Source: Magnolia sinica
Lineage: Eukaryota; Streptophyta; Magnoliopsida; Magnoliales; Magnoliaceae
Length of the DNA: 64,000 nt
NCBI RefSeq assembly: GCF_029962835.1
Contig: NC_080582.1
Location: 15,136,032-15,200,031 of the forward strand
Reading direction: 5' to 3'
A program made the position numbers and the translations under genes. Below the pieces are notes generated by a model, which worked only from the letters and a program-made list of their open reading frames with translations, was not told the origin of the DNA and made no database searches. The first letter of the stretch is position 1. The number at the start of each line of letters is the position of its first letter. Below, one piece after another: positions 12,164-24,265 of the stretch.

Positions 12164-12709
12164 TAGAGTTAAACACAGCATGACTTGACTTGGCAAACTC
12201 AACTCGTCCAACTCATTTAGACCCGACTCGATCTGAACCAAGTGGGTGAGCCAATCCAAACCAAGTAGACTTCATCCAATCCGAACTCAAATCGAGTCGA
12301 GTTCGGGTCTCCTAATAACTTGACTCGACTCAACATGAAATCCAACTCGGTACTAATTTGACTCGTACAAATAGAAAAAAGAAACTCATATTTGACGTTT
12401 CAGATCTAAGATGCTATGTAACTGATGGAGAGACTGCATTTTGGCAAGTGCGCCTAGGTTTTGAGTTTTGATTTCAGCCCGTGAATACTCGTTGTACCTA
12501 ACTCAACTCAGTGTTGACTTGACTCGACTCGTACTTGTGACTGGGTCGGACTTGGTCTGAATTAGTCCAGGCCAAACCCAAACTAGGTTCGAGTTAGGCA
12601 TGCTGGACTCGGTACCGAGTCGGGTCGAGTTCGGGTCAGATCTATTTCAAAATCGAATCAAGTTCGATCAGCCCTAACACGGTCCGACTCAACTCGATGC
12701 CCAACTCTA
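12164..12709. mobile_element. hAT-type MITE, 546 bp
   Basis: Ends TAGAGTT...AACTCTA. It is flanked by GTCAACAT (12156-12163) and GTCAATAT (12710-12717), an 8-bp target duplication matching at 7 of 8 positions. The interior is again made of ACTCGACTCG-type motifs resembling the neighbouring hAT MITE at 11026, but the terminal repeats differ. Confidence 0.82.
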
Positions 12710-12717
12710 GTCAATAT

Positions 12718-13725
12718 CCAATCCACTTCCCTTCAACGCTGCATTCGAAAAACAAATGCTTTGCCGAAAGGATTTCTCAGCTCCTATGCTTATTAGCAGG
12801 GGTTTTTGTGTTCATTCACTCTTTTTTAAAATTGATTCTTGACCGTTGCTTACTTTTGTCTTGTCGGTCAAAGATCAAATGGTTGATAGTGTAGAGATCC
12901 TTTTTTTTAATTGAATCTTGGCAACCTGCATGTCTGTTTCTTAACACATGTTTACTTGCATGAAAAATTCATGCCAAGTGTCCATCGGCCCCTGGCGAGC
13001 TGACGATTTCCTGACCTATTTAAACAGCACTCATCTCCTTGTCCAGGCAGAGATAGAAATGGCAGAGAGAATAGTATACAAGCTTTGCCAAGTTTCCTTT
13101 GCTTTTGTTCCCTACTAATGAGGGGGTTCTGCCACCTGGAATTCCCTACAGCAACTCTACTTACACTTAGGTTCCGCCTTAGCTAGTTACAGCAATTCAA
13201 CTCAGCAAAGCCAACCTTGTTATCTCTAGAGTAGAGACAGGATTATGGACATCCAATAATCCTTTTTCTAATTCAAGAAAATAGCGTTTAACTTTCATTT
13301 TCTTTTTATCACATCTCAATCAACCTTAGAATATGGTCTAATTCGCATATTGCCTCTTTTCTGCCAGCGTCATTTCTTTTCTTTTACCACATGCATTTAC
13401 TTATTTATATCTTATTCTTCCCACCTACGTAGGGCCTTGGCTCTATGAAGCAAAGCTAAAATCTTTTATTTTTCTTACATATTTTATTTTATTATGTTTG
13501 TCTGTCTATTGTTTTTCGTCTTTGCAAAGTAAGGCTATAATTTATTTACTTTTTTTATTTTGTCTGCCCCATCCTCTTACAAGGTTACGGGAAGCATATC
13601 CGTATTACTAATATTTATTGTAAATATACAATTTCCCAGAAAACTGCATGTCTCTTAAGGTAAAAAAATCGCACATAAGTGTAGGCAAAAGAAGGCAAAT
13701 AACTCCTCCATAGCTAGTAATTGAC
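12718..13725. other. non-coding spacer
   Basis: T-rich sequence with no paired termini or coding potential that I can support. Confidence 0.5.
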
Positions 13726-14278
13726 GCGCGGATTAGATACTTACAAGGTCAGCAGCCAAATTGCTACTTAAGTGATGTCACCAAGTTCTATGGACTCCAC
13801 CATGATGCATGTATTGTATCCATACCGTCCATACATTTGGAGAGATCGTTTTATGGCATTACAAAAAGAATGAGATAGATCTAAAGTTTTAGTAGACCCT
13901 ACCATAAAAAACAGTGAGGACAATGACATCCACCGTTCAAAACTTCTTAGGAGCCACGGTAGTTTCCGATCAAGCTGATATTTTTGTTTTAACTTCATCT
14001 TTCTCTATTTTAACTTATGAATACGATGGATTTCAAAAACGCATCACGGTAGGCCCTATAAATATTTCAACGGTGGGCGTGACTGCTCACACGGTTTTCT
14101 GCGTTGGGTCCACTTGAATTTTAGATCTATTTCAATCTTTTTGTAATGCCATAAAACTATCTCTATAAATCGGTGGACGGTATGAATACTACACATGCAT
14201 CATGGCGGGTCCATAGAGCTTGGTGACGTCACTTCAGTAGCGATTTGGCTACTGACTTTGTCAGTATCCAATCCGCGC
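13726..14278. mobile_element. complete foldback MITE, 553 bp, with long terminal inverted repeats
   Basis: The ends are GCGCGGATTAGATACT and AGTATCCAATCCGCGC. Pairing continues inward for more than 100 bp (CCACCATGATGCATGT against ACATGCATCATGGCGG) and, less well, to the centre. It is the best-preserved member of this family here. The long TIRs suggest a Mutator-like origin (inference). I could not fix a clean 9-bp target duplication. Confidence 0.85.
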
Positions 14279-15699
14279 AAGTAAAGGCAATCTGCTACAG
14301 CGACGTACAGTCAGCCTATGCACGTGCGTACGGAGAGGGCGTTCACATATAGTAGTGTATAAACATCTACCTACTATCCCATGTATCAATGTGCCACGCA
14401 TTTGAGATCCAAGCCGTTCATCCGATGGAATTTTCAGTTTGCAGATATCCCAAGTGAAAATCAGGCCACCTCACCAGTAAAAAAGAGGCTTGTCTTTTTT
14501 GGGCCACCCACCTTTTTTTGACAACTGTAGCTCAACTATTAAACGGACAGACGGTTTTTGGTCAAGGGCATCTGCATAGTTGGAACTATCAAATGGACGG
14601 TTTGGAGCTGTCATGTATATCCCACTTTGGCACATGGTAGTGGATGGACGGGCTCCCTTGTACACGCTTGTGACTCATATGGATTTTCGAACTCTGAAGG
14701 GCGATATCAACCCATTTCTGTTCTTGACCATCCAGTTGAAGGCCATTGATCAGATCTCGAGGATCATCCTCTTTTTTTTTTCAAATTTGAACACTGGGCC
14801 ATCCATGATACTAACTAATAGGTGGACCGTCCAGATCCACTGTTACGATTGGCACCATTTCCACGTGTTCGAATTAGAAACGTCTGGTGTAATATGATTG
14901 AGACGTCCCTCTCAATATCGTTTACCACGTGCGCAGAAAATTGAGTTTGCTTTGCAGCAAAACTCCCCGTGAGTTCCGACTTCCGATTCCACCCACCAAC
15001 CTTGATTTTTAAAAGCCTAACGGTCTGGAGGTATGAAATGACCTAAATAGCCCCGGCTACGGCTTGTCTTCAAAAGACATACTTTAATACTCTGCCAGCG
15101 TGTGATGGATGATACGCAGGCACGTAGAAATTGCGTTAGTGGCAGAGAAGTAGTCAAATCAATCTGTCCGTATCATGAACCCAGTGTAGATTTATCATGA
15201 ACTAAAAAAATTAAGCTTATTCGGTTACCGGACTACCGGATTGGTGGATATTTGTTAGATGGTAAAAACTGAAAAATATCCAACGGTCCTGTTTCCTCAA
15301 AATTATGCCCACGGATCGGCGGTTAGGATTGTTCAACCAATCAAATCTTGGGATTGTAAATTTGCGATAGTAGACTGCACAATCTAAATGGTTTTTATCT
15401 GAGTTGACACATGAAAGGTGTAAAGTAACATATTCTGACTGCCTGCGTATCAAGTGCCACACATATCCTGAGTATCGTGTAACTCTTGTTAGTCTAACAT
15501 TGTGGAGCCCACATTGTTTGGTGTTTATGACATCTAGCCCGTCCAACGGATTGCCCTGACATGATATTTGAAATTTCTCCTTTCCTGCATTTTCATTGGG
15601 CTATGCCATCAGTGATGGTCCATGCAGAAAATAGAACATTCATTTTCCCAGCAACAGAGATCTGGACTCATTCTCAATATGGGAATTTTTAAAGAGAAT
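14279..15699. other. non-coding, unassigned
   Basis: Contains short ORFs without recognisable domains. GGACGG motifs near 14550 and 14595 hint at further MITE debris, without a paired structure. Confidence 0.45.
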
Positions 15700-16270
15700 T
15701 TTTATGTTTTAAAATTAAAATATATTAATAAATGAATTAATTTTGCCATAAAATCACAAAAACTTAAAATTGTCTAGAAACTCCTGCCATAATATCTTGT
15801 TATGAATTTTTCCAGGAAAATATTGCATTGTAAAATTAAGGATATTGATCATAATGGTTATACGTACCAAACTCAATTCAATACTAATTATAAGGCAGCC
15901 TACATATGAAGTTGCGGGTTTTGAGGTAGTGTACATTGCTTTTTTTTTCTTTTTTCTTTTTTTTTTTACAGTGTGGCTGAAATGAGATGGTTAAAAATAT
16001 TTAATTATAAGTTAATAAATAAATATATAAAAATTAAAATATATGAACAAATGGATTAATTTATCAATAAAATCACAAAAAAAAAATTAAAATTAAAATT
16101 GTGCCATAAGATCTTATTATGAATTTTCCACCAAAATATTGCATTGTGAAATTAGGGTTAATATTTTTCACAATGGTTATAGATGTTCCAAACTCAATCC
16201 AATACAATTATTAGGTAAGCTACATGTGAATTTAGAGGTTTTGGGGTGGTGGGCATTTTTTTTTAAAAGT
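15700..16270. repeat. diverged tandem duplication, about 310-bp period
   Basis: The segment at about 15700-15950 (with AAATATTGCATTGTAAAATT and AATACTAATTATAAGGCAGC) recurs at about 16025-16270 (AAATATTGCATTGTGAAATT, AATACAATTATTAGGTAAGC). A T-rich run ends both copies (about 15940-15968 and 16257-16265). Non-coding. Confidence 0.75.
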
Positions 16271-16821
16271 GTGGCCCACCTGATTATTGGATTGGTCGGA
16301 CCTCTCGTTGGTCTCATTATCATGATAAGGTGAACCTGTTGGATGGGTTGGATGCCATGCGAAGACCATATGCCATTATGAGCACTCACAATTTCAACGC
16401 TCCTAATTTTAAGGGGTGAAAAAAAAAAAAAAAAACACTATTAAAATGGTTTGTTCACCTCGTGGAAGTTTGTGTTGGAAATCGTTGAGTAATGCTGCGG
16501 TAAAAATCCCCATAGATTTGCATGGCAGATGATATGGTAGAGCGAGTAAAGTTTGGAGAAACCTCAGCATGCATAATCATCTCTTCCATCACACCGTGGC
16601 AAGGTAACTTATTTTTTGGACCACCCATCTTTTTCCCTCATTATGAATTGGGACCCAATATTGTTAAGTCAGAATCCTAAATGAGATTGATTGAATAGCC
16701 TTGTCAAATGACTGAATTGTGGTGATATCTAGAGGGTGTATAAGAAATTAATTATAATGAGAAAAAGAAAAAGAAAAAATAAAATAAAATAATGAGAGAT
16801 GGAAAGAACATGAAATGCTTA

Positions 16822-17237
16822 GGGCCCGTTTGGCCGGTCGGATTGGAAGGGTTTGGATGGTATTGGAAAGGATTGGAAGTTAAATCCCGGGATTGGCATG
16901 GCATGGCAAACAGAGCCGGTGATCTGATCCCAATCCCATGGATCTTAAGACAATCCACTGACATCGCCATCATTACCTTTAAATCCCATCCAATCCACCC
17001 TAAAACTTTCAAATTTGCCTGGGACGTGTTTGGTTGGAAGGATTGAAAGGGATGATGGGAAGGTTTAATCCCGGGATTGGCCGGGCGTGCCAAACAGACT
17101 GGATATAGCAGTCCAGCGATACAGCAATCCCATGGATCTCAAGACAATCCACTGACAACACCATTATTACCTAGAAATCCATGCCATCCACCCCAATACC
17201 ATTCAATCCCTTCCAATCCACCCGGCCAAATGGGCCC
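16822..17237. mobile_element. Tourist-type (PIF/Harbinger) MITE, apparently a dimer
   Basis: The ends GGGCCCGTTTGGCCGG and CCGGCCAAATGGGCCC form a TIR. The flanks are TTA at 16819-16821 and 17238-17240, the 3-bp duplication typical of PIF/Harbinger. Inside, the order GTTTGG - ATCCCGGGATTGG - CAATCCCATGGATCT - AAGACAATCCACTGACA occurs twice (from 16828 and from about 17027), so the 416 bp look like two head-to-tail copies of a roughly 205-bp unit. No coding capacity. Confidence 0.85.
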
Positions 17238-17671
17238 TTAGGGTTTATTGAAATCATATTCTCTTAATCTTATTTATGATGGTAAAAATGTGTTTAGGGC
17301 CTATGGGCATTATTATATGGATTTGGGTTCCATGGGTCTTATTCAACTATCAGTTTTTCAGCATGGCCTAACCTAAAATAAGAGCTAACCAAATCAAACC
17401 TAAGTAAGAAAGAAACTCTTCTTTAGCAAACTTTAACTTTGAATCCAGGGATAATTGTTTGCTGAAATGGGGCCATAGGATCATGCTCATCTTTAATTGT
17501 CCAATGAATATTGTAGTAAGATAAATAAGCATGATATTTAGTTCATGAAGTATACAAACTAGGAACAATAATTTTGATTGTTTAATTTTACTTGATTGTC
17601 TACATGCAAGCAATTGGAAATTAATTTCTAAGCGCGTACATGTCATCTATATATCACACTCTTCTAAGCTA

Positions 17672-17940
17672 GGTGGGGCCTACCATAATGTTTGTGAGAA
17701 ATCCATCCCGGCCATCCTTTTTTTAGCTCATGTTAAGATATGAGCACAAAAATGAGGTAGAACCAAAACTCAAATAGACCACACGGCAAGAAAAGGTGGG
17801 AAAGAAAATTCCTATAGTTGAAACCTTCTCAGGTTTCAGACAATGTTTATATGCCATCCAAACCATTCATAAAGTCAATCCCATTGGAATTTACTTGAAA
17901 CGGATGGACGGATGGACATTTCTCACAGGCATCAAGGCGG
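17672..17940. mobile_element. short foldback MITE
   Basis: The left arm has GGTGGGGCCTACCATAATG and an imperfect CCCGGCCATCC. The right arm has CGGATGGACGGATGG. The pairing is imperfect and the element is internally deleted relative to the 550-bp copies. Confidence 0.6.
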
Positions 17941-18231
17941 TCTTTTCCAATTAGACTTAAAAGTTTCTCGAAACAAAAATAATAAATGAAAAGGGAACGA
18001 ATTTCACCACAAAACTCCTTACAAATGAGGATTTCACCAAACAAATCTTTGAGTAATTATCTTTTTGAGGGGCTTATCAACATGCCCTTAAAAAATAGGT
18101 GATAAGGCGACTTATGAACATGCCCTTGAAAAAACAGTGATAAGGTGAAAATTGTGGGGCCGGGGTAATATGTGTATAGTATGGATGCGGATTAGGTGGG
18201 CCCTGCAGTAGTGATGTGTTGATGTGTTGGG

Positions 18232-18762
18232 TGTTGTGGGGCCCGATATGATGTATTTGTTTAATATCCATGCAGTCCATCTATTTCACCCCCTCATTTT
18301 AGGACATGAACTCAAAAATAAAGTAGATTAGAAGCGCCAAGTAGACCACACCATAGAAACAGTGGGATAATGACACCCACTGTTGAAACCTTCTAGCATC
18401 CAACCTATTCATAAGGTCACACGGACATGAATGAGGGGTGGAACACAAATATTAAGGTCCCATGGACATGGATAAAGGAAAAGCACAAATATCAGCTTGA
18501 TACAAAACTCCTGAAAAAATAAATATTAAAGTCACACAGACATAGATGAAGGGAAAGCACAAATATCAACTTGATCTAAAACTTACATGCATGACCTCCA
18601 AGAAGTTTTGAACAGTAAGCGTTCAATTCCCGTTGTTTCATGTGATGTGGTCCACTTGAACTTTGGATATGCTTCAATTTTGAGCTCATGACCTAAAATG
18701 AACTAGAAAGTGGATGGACGGTGTGGATAAGACACACCCATCACATGGTAGGGCCCCATAAA
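18232..18762. mobile_element. foldback MITE with an internally duplicated middle
   Basis: The left arm starts GTGTTGTGGGGCCCGATATG. The right arm ends with TGGATGGACGGTGTGG and CATGGTAGGGCCCC. In the middle a segment with ACATGGATAAAGG - AAGCACAAATATCAGCTTGAT is repeated at about 18465 and 18540, making the element longer than its relatives. Confidence 0.65.
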
Positions 18763-19018
18763 GTTTACTCGGAATATGCCCAAAGAGTTTAATCAGTACC
18801 GATTTCGTTTCCTCTACCAAGATGACCCAAAGAATCAAAAGACAAGATGCACATGAGTTTAGATGTTTTTTGTTGATGAGGATTGGATACTTCCCCACGG
18901 GGACCTAGCTAGAGACGGATGGTTTTGGCATGGGCTTTGTTGGGCTCATCCATCTAATTTGACATATTGTTTGAGGTGATGAGCTAAAAATGAAGCAGAT
19001 AGAAAGCTCAAGTGGACC

Positions 19019-22000
19019 TATACGACCCCGGCCCTCCAATACTTTGGGTATTGGATGCTCTAGAATGTTATACTATAGGAATTTCTATTTTAATAGTAAG
19101 CTGGATGTGCTTATGTGCACATATACTTGAAGGCCTAGGACTTCACAAGTTTGAACCCGACTGAAGAGCATATGGCTCAATCGAATCATGTACCCTAACT
19201 AGATGAACAACATTAGATCATCGATGGGACTCGAACTCCCCGAATCCTCCGTTTTCTAGTTCGGATGTTTGATTCGATGGGATCTATCATAACAACACAT
19301 CAAATTGAATATTCAACCAAAGATTTTCCTGAGACTATAGTGTCAGTTAGTCGAATAGTCGTTTGACCCCACAAGTTAGAATCAAAGTTTAGACCACTGA
19401 ACTCCATGTCTAGTAAACTTCGACATCAATTCACGAGATTTGACACCCCATTTCAATAAACGAGTTGCTTAGTATGAGTGAATGGTCAACATGACACCCA
19501 AGGAAAATCCGTAGGACCTCGAGAATAATGAACCAGGCCGATACAAGGCTACTATGGCCCCTGCCGAATCAACCATCTTGAATAGCACAAAAGCAAGACA
19601 ATTCTAGCATTTGTCAGTCCGATTGATATTGTCATCAGACCGACCAATAGCCCTCGAATTTCAAAACACTTATAATCACTGAATTTTTTAAGTGGGGCTA
19701 TAAATAGGATTTTTGCTCTTTTCTTTAATTCCCTAGGTTTGGGGAGTGGAGAATTTGGATAAGAGGAAGAGAAATGGAGAGGGAGAAAAAAAGGGACAGA
19801 GGGAGCTTTTATGGGAGATCGTGGTTCAAGTGCGGATTGTCGTATCAGGCTGTTCTTCGCTATATCTGGTTTGTTCTCATAATGTCACGTCTTCTCTAGT
19901 TGTAGAATCCTTCAATTAGTCAAGTAAGGAGTCTTCACGTTGTGTATGTGCATATTTCCCTTATTTTTGCATCTTTATAGTGATTAGGGTTAGAAAATCC
20001 TTCATTTTCATCCGAATTTAGGATTTTTTATGTGAGGGTTTGTTCATGCTTAGGTTGGTATTTCCTGCAAGCAATTTGTGGTAGCTCATTCTCATCCACG
20101 AGCCATGATTGAGCTCGACTTTATGTGGGTGTCAATTATGCGCCGATCTTGGGCCTTGCTCGTCGAATCGAGTTAGGGTTTGCTCGAGTCGAGTTAGCTA
20201 AAATCCTTAAACCCTCGTGGAAAGTTTAATTATGTTAAAATCTAAGTTACTAATGATATATTGCTGATGAATTAGGGTTTGGAGGTATTTTCCTCAAATT
20301 CTTTATGCCAAGGTTGCGTCGAAGCCAAGAATCCTCGATTCTAAGGTGAGATTTACCATTTAAGCTTTCTATAATATTTTTAGTATTACAATATTCTCAA
20401 CGTTTGACAATCATGCTACAACCCTTGTAATCTATCTCATGTATGTTAAATTTATGAAGAATTGCTAGAATCTATAACATGCATAGTTCCCAATTAGAAT
20501 CCGTGACAAGATTAGAATCATGTATATGCTCATGTATCATGTTTAGCCTAATGCTTAGGTTGTGTCACACACGTGCACTCCCTAACATGCTCAATTGTAC
20601 TTGGATTTGCCACATATTTCGTAAGATTACCATGGACATGTAATTATGATATGCTTTAGTGTAATCCATCCATATGGCATGCTATGAGGTTTGGAATAAT
20701 GAGTCCCGACAACCAGATCTCACTTGTGAGATCCACAAGCATTTGATGGGATTTTTGTCCCGTGCTCGACCGATCATGAGCCCTGCATGACCGGTCGTGG
20801 ACTAGCGTTCGACCAATCGTAGGTTCAAGTCATGACATGACTCAAAGTCCAGCGACTTTGGACGATTTTTCTCCGGGGTGCTCGACCGGTCGTAGGTGGC
20901 GCTTGACCGGTCATGGGTGGCACACGACTAGTCGTGGTTATACAGATTCGTTCCGCAATTTTGCGCAGATTTCGTGTTGCAAGTCCTTTCGCAACTGGGA
21001 TGCGGAAGAGAGTTTCCTAAAACTATAAAAAGGGGTCTCTAGGATTTTTCTAGGGTATGATGGTGATAGAAAAATACAAGAGGGATATCAAAGGTGTGAG
21101 AAAGAGAGGATCTTGTAGAAGAGAGGTTATGCTCGTGGAGGTGATCTACCATATCTCAGCACTTTTACGTCCTTGTAATCGATGAGATCTCTCAATTTTC
21201 TTTGTTTCTCTTACTGTTTATCCACTCCTGCGTGAGTGATGAAGGTTTGATCATAGCAAGGTGTGCTTGTGATCGGTTGTAACGTTCTACTTCATAGTGG
21301 ATTGTTGATCTGGACGAGGTCCCGTGGTTTTTACCTCTTTGAGAGTTTTTCACGTAAAAATCTCTTGTGTAGTGTGTGATTGATGCTTTGATTTATTTCA
21401 TTGCTTTGTTATTCCATAATTCTGGTTTGTTTTAGAAGACTAGATCCTAAGGGTTTGTGCAAGGCCCCCAACAGGATTATGGGTGATTGTGGGTTGACTC
21501 AGGTGCCCAAACTACCCCGCTTGTAATTCATATAATTGTCACATATATGATAATGTACTTTGAACTATTGGCCACCCTATATTTGGATTAAATGGAATTT
21601 GGTTGTGGAATTACCATCTTGGCAAATCATTGTACCTTGTTGGCTTTGTTTGGCGGAAATTCCGTTTATGTCTTGTCAGCTTATCTAGTTAGCTTTTGTT
21701 GGAAGAACCCATTATTGGATTTATATGTCGGGATGGTAAAGCCTACTTGTTGGACTAGGTTTGGCCACTAGTTATCCTCGGGCATTATCGGGTATCTGGC
21801 TAACTGTTTAAAAGGTCAGTGTATTGTTCGAACAACCCTTGTGAGTTGGTCAACTGTTTAAAAGACTCATTCCCTTTGCATTGAATGAGCTAAATATTTG
21901 ATAAGTTCATTCTTGGCCCAGTTGGGTGTGCATCCCCAAGTCGAAGAACATGTACATACACTCATGCATTTAAATAAGATGCATCATAGACTATGATTGT

Positions 22001-22601
22001 TTTGGTGTGCCTTTTATGGAAATATATTTGATTAATATGTCATTAGTTTCTCACTGAGTTGGCCAAACAGTGAATGCAGGTAGAGGGGTGCTGTAATAGC
22101 ATCGTTAGGTTAAAGCTAGATCAAAGAGAGTTGGACAACCGTGTTTGGAGGCCATAGTGGGTTGAGCTTTGGGAGCTCGAGCTGTTAGTTTCTTTTTATG
22201 GTTTTCCCTTAATATTGACATCTCATGTTTTTGTTCGTTTATGGTTTATTTAGATCTTATGGGCACTATTTTATATTTATGTACTTTGAATATTTGTTAT
22301 ATTGCTTTATGATTTATTTATCATGTTCTCTTCGATATCCGCTAAACTTGAAATGTGTTACTCTGATTTATTTGTATGTGGTATGAATGCTAATCTGACT
22401 AAGTACATGGGTGGTAGATTTTTGTCACGTGGGGCATTTCTATGCGACACTCAATTTTGCATTGGTAGAGCATTATACTCGATCAATGAAAACCATGACA
22501 TTGTCAGTGCACTCGACTCTTTCTCTCTTTTTTTTTTGTTAATACCCTAAGACATGAGATCTGCGTCTTCCTGCTCAGGTCTCGAATTTTAGGGCCTTAC
22601 A
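19019..22601. mobile_element. solo LTR (about 2.85 kb without its own insertion)
   Basis: It starts TATACGACCCCGGCCC (a decayed TG end) and ends TTTTAGGGCCTTACA. The flanks GGACC (19014-19018) and GAACC (22602-22606) match at 4 of 5, fitting a 5-bp target duplication. A TATA-like CTATAAATAGG lies at about 19698. No pol coding is visible. Superfamily unassigned, gypsy likely from size. It is itself interrupted at 20744-21473. Confidence 0.75.
20744..21473 (+). mobile_element. copia-type solo LTR, 730 bp, nested
   Basis: Starts TGATGGGATTTTTGTCCC and ends CAAGGCCCCCAACA, close to the usual copia TGTTGGGG...CCCCAACA ends. The flanks GCATT (20739-20743) and GGATT (21474-21478) match at 4 of 5. 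The 5' part is notable for repeats of CGACCGGTCGTGG type. No primer-binding site or gag follows, so a solo LTR is the best reading. Confidence 0.75.
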
Positions 22602-22984
22602 GAACCACACCATATGAAGTAGTGGTGACAATGATGTCACTAAAACCTTCCTGAGCCCATCGTGTTGTTTATTTGCCATCTAACACATTCAAAATATCAT
22701 ATAGACCAGGATGAAGGGAAAACATAAATATCAGTTTAATCTCAGACTTATGTGCATGGCCTCCAAGAGGTTTTCATCATTATGCCTTTAATCCTTAGTA
22801 TTTCCTATAGTGCCGTCTACTTGAGCCTTGAGTTTACCTCAATTTTGAGGACATCACCAAAGATGATCCGTTCAGATGGATGGAAGCAAGTGAGCCCCAG
22901 AGATCCCCCCACCAAGATGGTTGGCATTCCTTTCTGGTAGTGTATGTTCAATGACTAGACTCCACTGCCCGTCTCTAGCCATGA

Positions 22985-23330
22985 ACAAATAAATTTGCCT
23001 GAACCCCTGTTACAGTTTATCCACACCGTCCATCCATTTTCCCCATATCATTTCAAGGTATAACCTTTTTTAGAATCATGTTAAGATAAGAATTTAAAAA
23101 AAAAATGAGACAGATACAACCTTCAAGTGGACCACACCATATAGCAATCTTAGCTTACATTAAATGCAAGAGTCATATGTAGTGTGGTGTGGTGTGGTGT
23201 GGTGTGGTGTGGTCTACTTGAGCATTGGTCTGCCTCATTTTCATAATCATACCTTAACATAATCTAAGAACAGGGATGACCGGCACATTAAGGTAGGCCC
23301 CACGTAGATTTGCCCGCTCGTAGCTAGAGA
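22985..23330. mobile_element. foldback MITE adjoining the interrupted one
   Basis: CACACCGTCCATCC near 23020 pairs with the GGGATGACCGGCACATT region near 23272-23290, and the right end is CGTAGCTAGAGACGGG. It carries the pentamer microsatellite at 23182 near its middle. Confidence 0.6.
23182..23213. repeat. (GTGTG)n microsatellite
   Basis: Six uninterrupted GTGTG units, grown out of the GTGTGGTC phrase that is a normal part of these MITEs. Confidence 0.95.
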
Positions 23331-23637
23331 CGGGTTAGATAGTCTGCAATCTGCATCCGACTGTTTGTCTGAACATAATTGTGTATGCGGATTAGCTACT
23401 GATGTCACCAAGTTTTGTGGTCCCACCATAATGTATGTGGTGTATCCAGACGTTCCATGAGATAAAGAGCAAGGTAGATCCAAAGATCAATTGAACCCCA
23501 CCCCGAAAACAGTGGGACAATAACGCCCATCACCATTGAAACCTTCATAGGGCCTGCTATGATGTTTATTTGAGATCAACCTGTTTATAAGTTAACACAG
23601 ACATGGAATAATGGAAAACACAAATATTAGCTTGATT

Positions 23638-23751
23638 GAAAACTACAGTTGCCTTGAGATGTTTTTAAAGGTAGGCGTTCAATCTCCACTGTTTGAAAAC
23701 TTCAGTTGCCTTGAGATGTTGTTAAGGGTAGGCGTCAATCCCCACTGTTTT
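23638..23751. repeat. 57-bp tandem duplication
   Basis: GAAAACTACAGTTGCCTTGA at 23638 recurs as GAAAACTTCAGTTGCCTTGA at 23695. Each copy ends in a CCACTGTTT phrase. Confidence 0.9.
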
Positions 23752-23783
23752 ATATGGTGGGTCCACTTGAGATTTGTATCCGT

Positions 23784-23936
23784 GTTTTCTTTTTTTTTTT
23801 TTGTTAGCTTGCTCCACCCACTGTAAGATCATACTTCACTGTTAACCACCCCCACTAGAGGATCGATGACAAGACCTCAGTGTTGAAACGAGGTATCTTT
23901 CACTCCATCTACCACTTAAGCTATAGATCTGGGTGT
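23784..23936 (-). mobile_element. tRNA-derived SINE with 14-bp target duplication
   Basis: The 14-bp sequence AGATTTGTATCCGT occurs at 23770-23783 and again, identical, at 23937-23950. The 153 bp between them read on the minus strand as a short 5' lead, a box-A-like TAGCTTAAGTGGTAGA, a box-B-like GGTCTTGTCATCGATCC, a body, and a poly(A) tail (the T run at about 23786-23802 on +). This is the layout of a Pol III SINE. Family not identified. Confidence 0.85.
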
Positions 23937-24265
23937 AGATTTGTATCCGTCTAATTCTTTATATCATGTCTTAAAATGATCTCTCAGAATCAATGGCAGT
24001 GTGTATACAACACATACACCATGGTGGTCGCTACTGTCGGTTTCAGGAGCTAAACCGCGTCCCCATCGTTGTGGGTTGCTTTTGTTGAACGGGTTGGATG
24101 TCAAGTGAATGGCAACCTCGTAATTACGGAGCGTTCTCTTTAAAGAAAATAATAGTGAGGGTATTTTGGTAATTGCATCTATTTCAGTGTTGGTTAAAAG
24201 AACTGGAAAATTAATTACGCGGAACTCGTGTAAAAAAACAAAAAGGGCAGAAAGACGCGAAGTGA

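Larger units (their letters stand above)
18904..22984. mobile_element. foldback MITE interrupted by a 3.6-kb LTR
   Basis: The outer ends CTAGCTAGAGACGG and CCGTCTCTAGCC are inverted repeats. The halves are 18904-19018 and 22602-22984. The left half ends in CAAGTGGACC and the right half starts GAACCACACCAT. Together they reconstitute the CAAGTGGACCACACCAT phrase seen in uninterrupted family members, proving an insertion into a pre-existing MITE. Confidence 0.8.
23397..24035. mobile_element. foldback MITE carrying a tandem duplication and a SINE
   Basis: The left arm GCGGATTAGCTACTGATGTC and CCCACCATAATGTATGTGG pairs with the right arm ATACACCATGGTGG--GCTACTG. It resembles the 13726 copy, whose end also begins GCGGATTAG. 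It is enlarged by a 57-bp tandem duplication and by the SINE. Confidence 0.7.
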
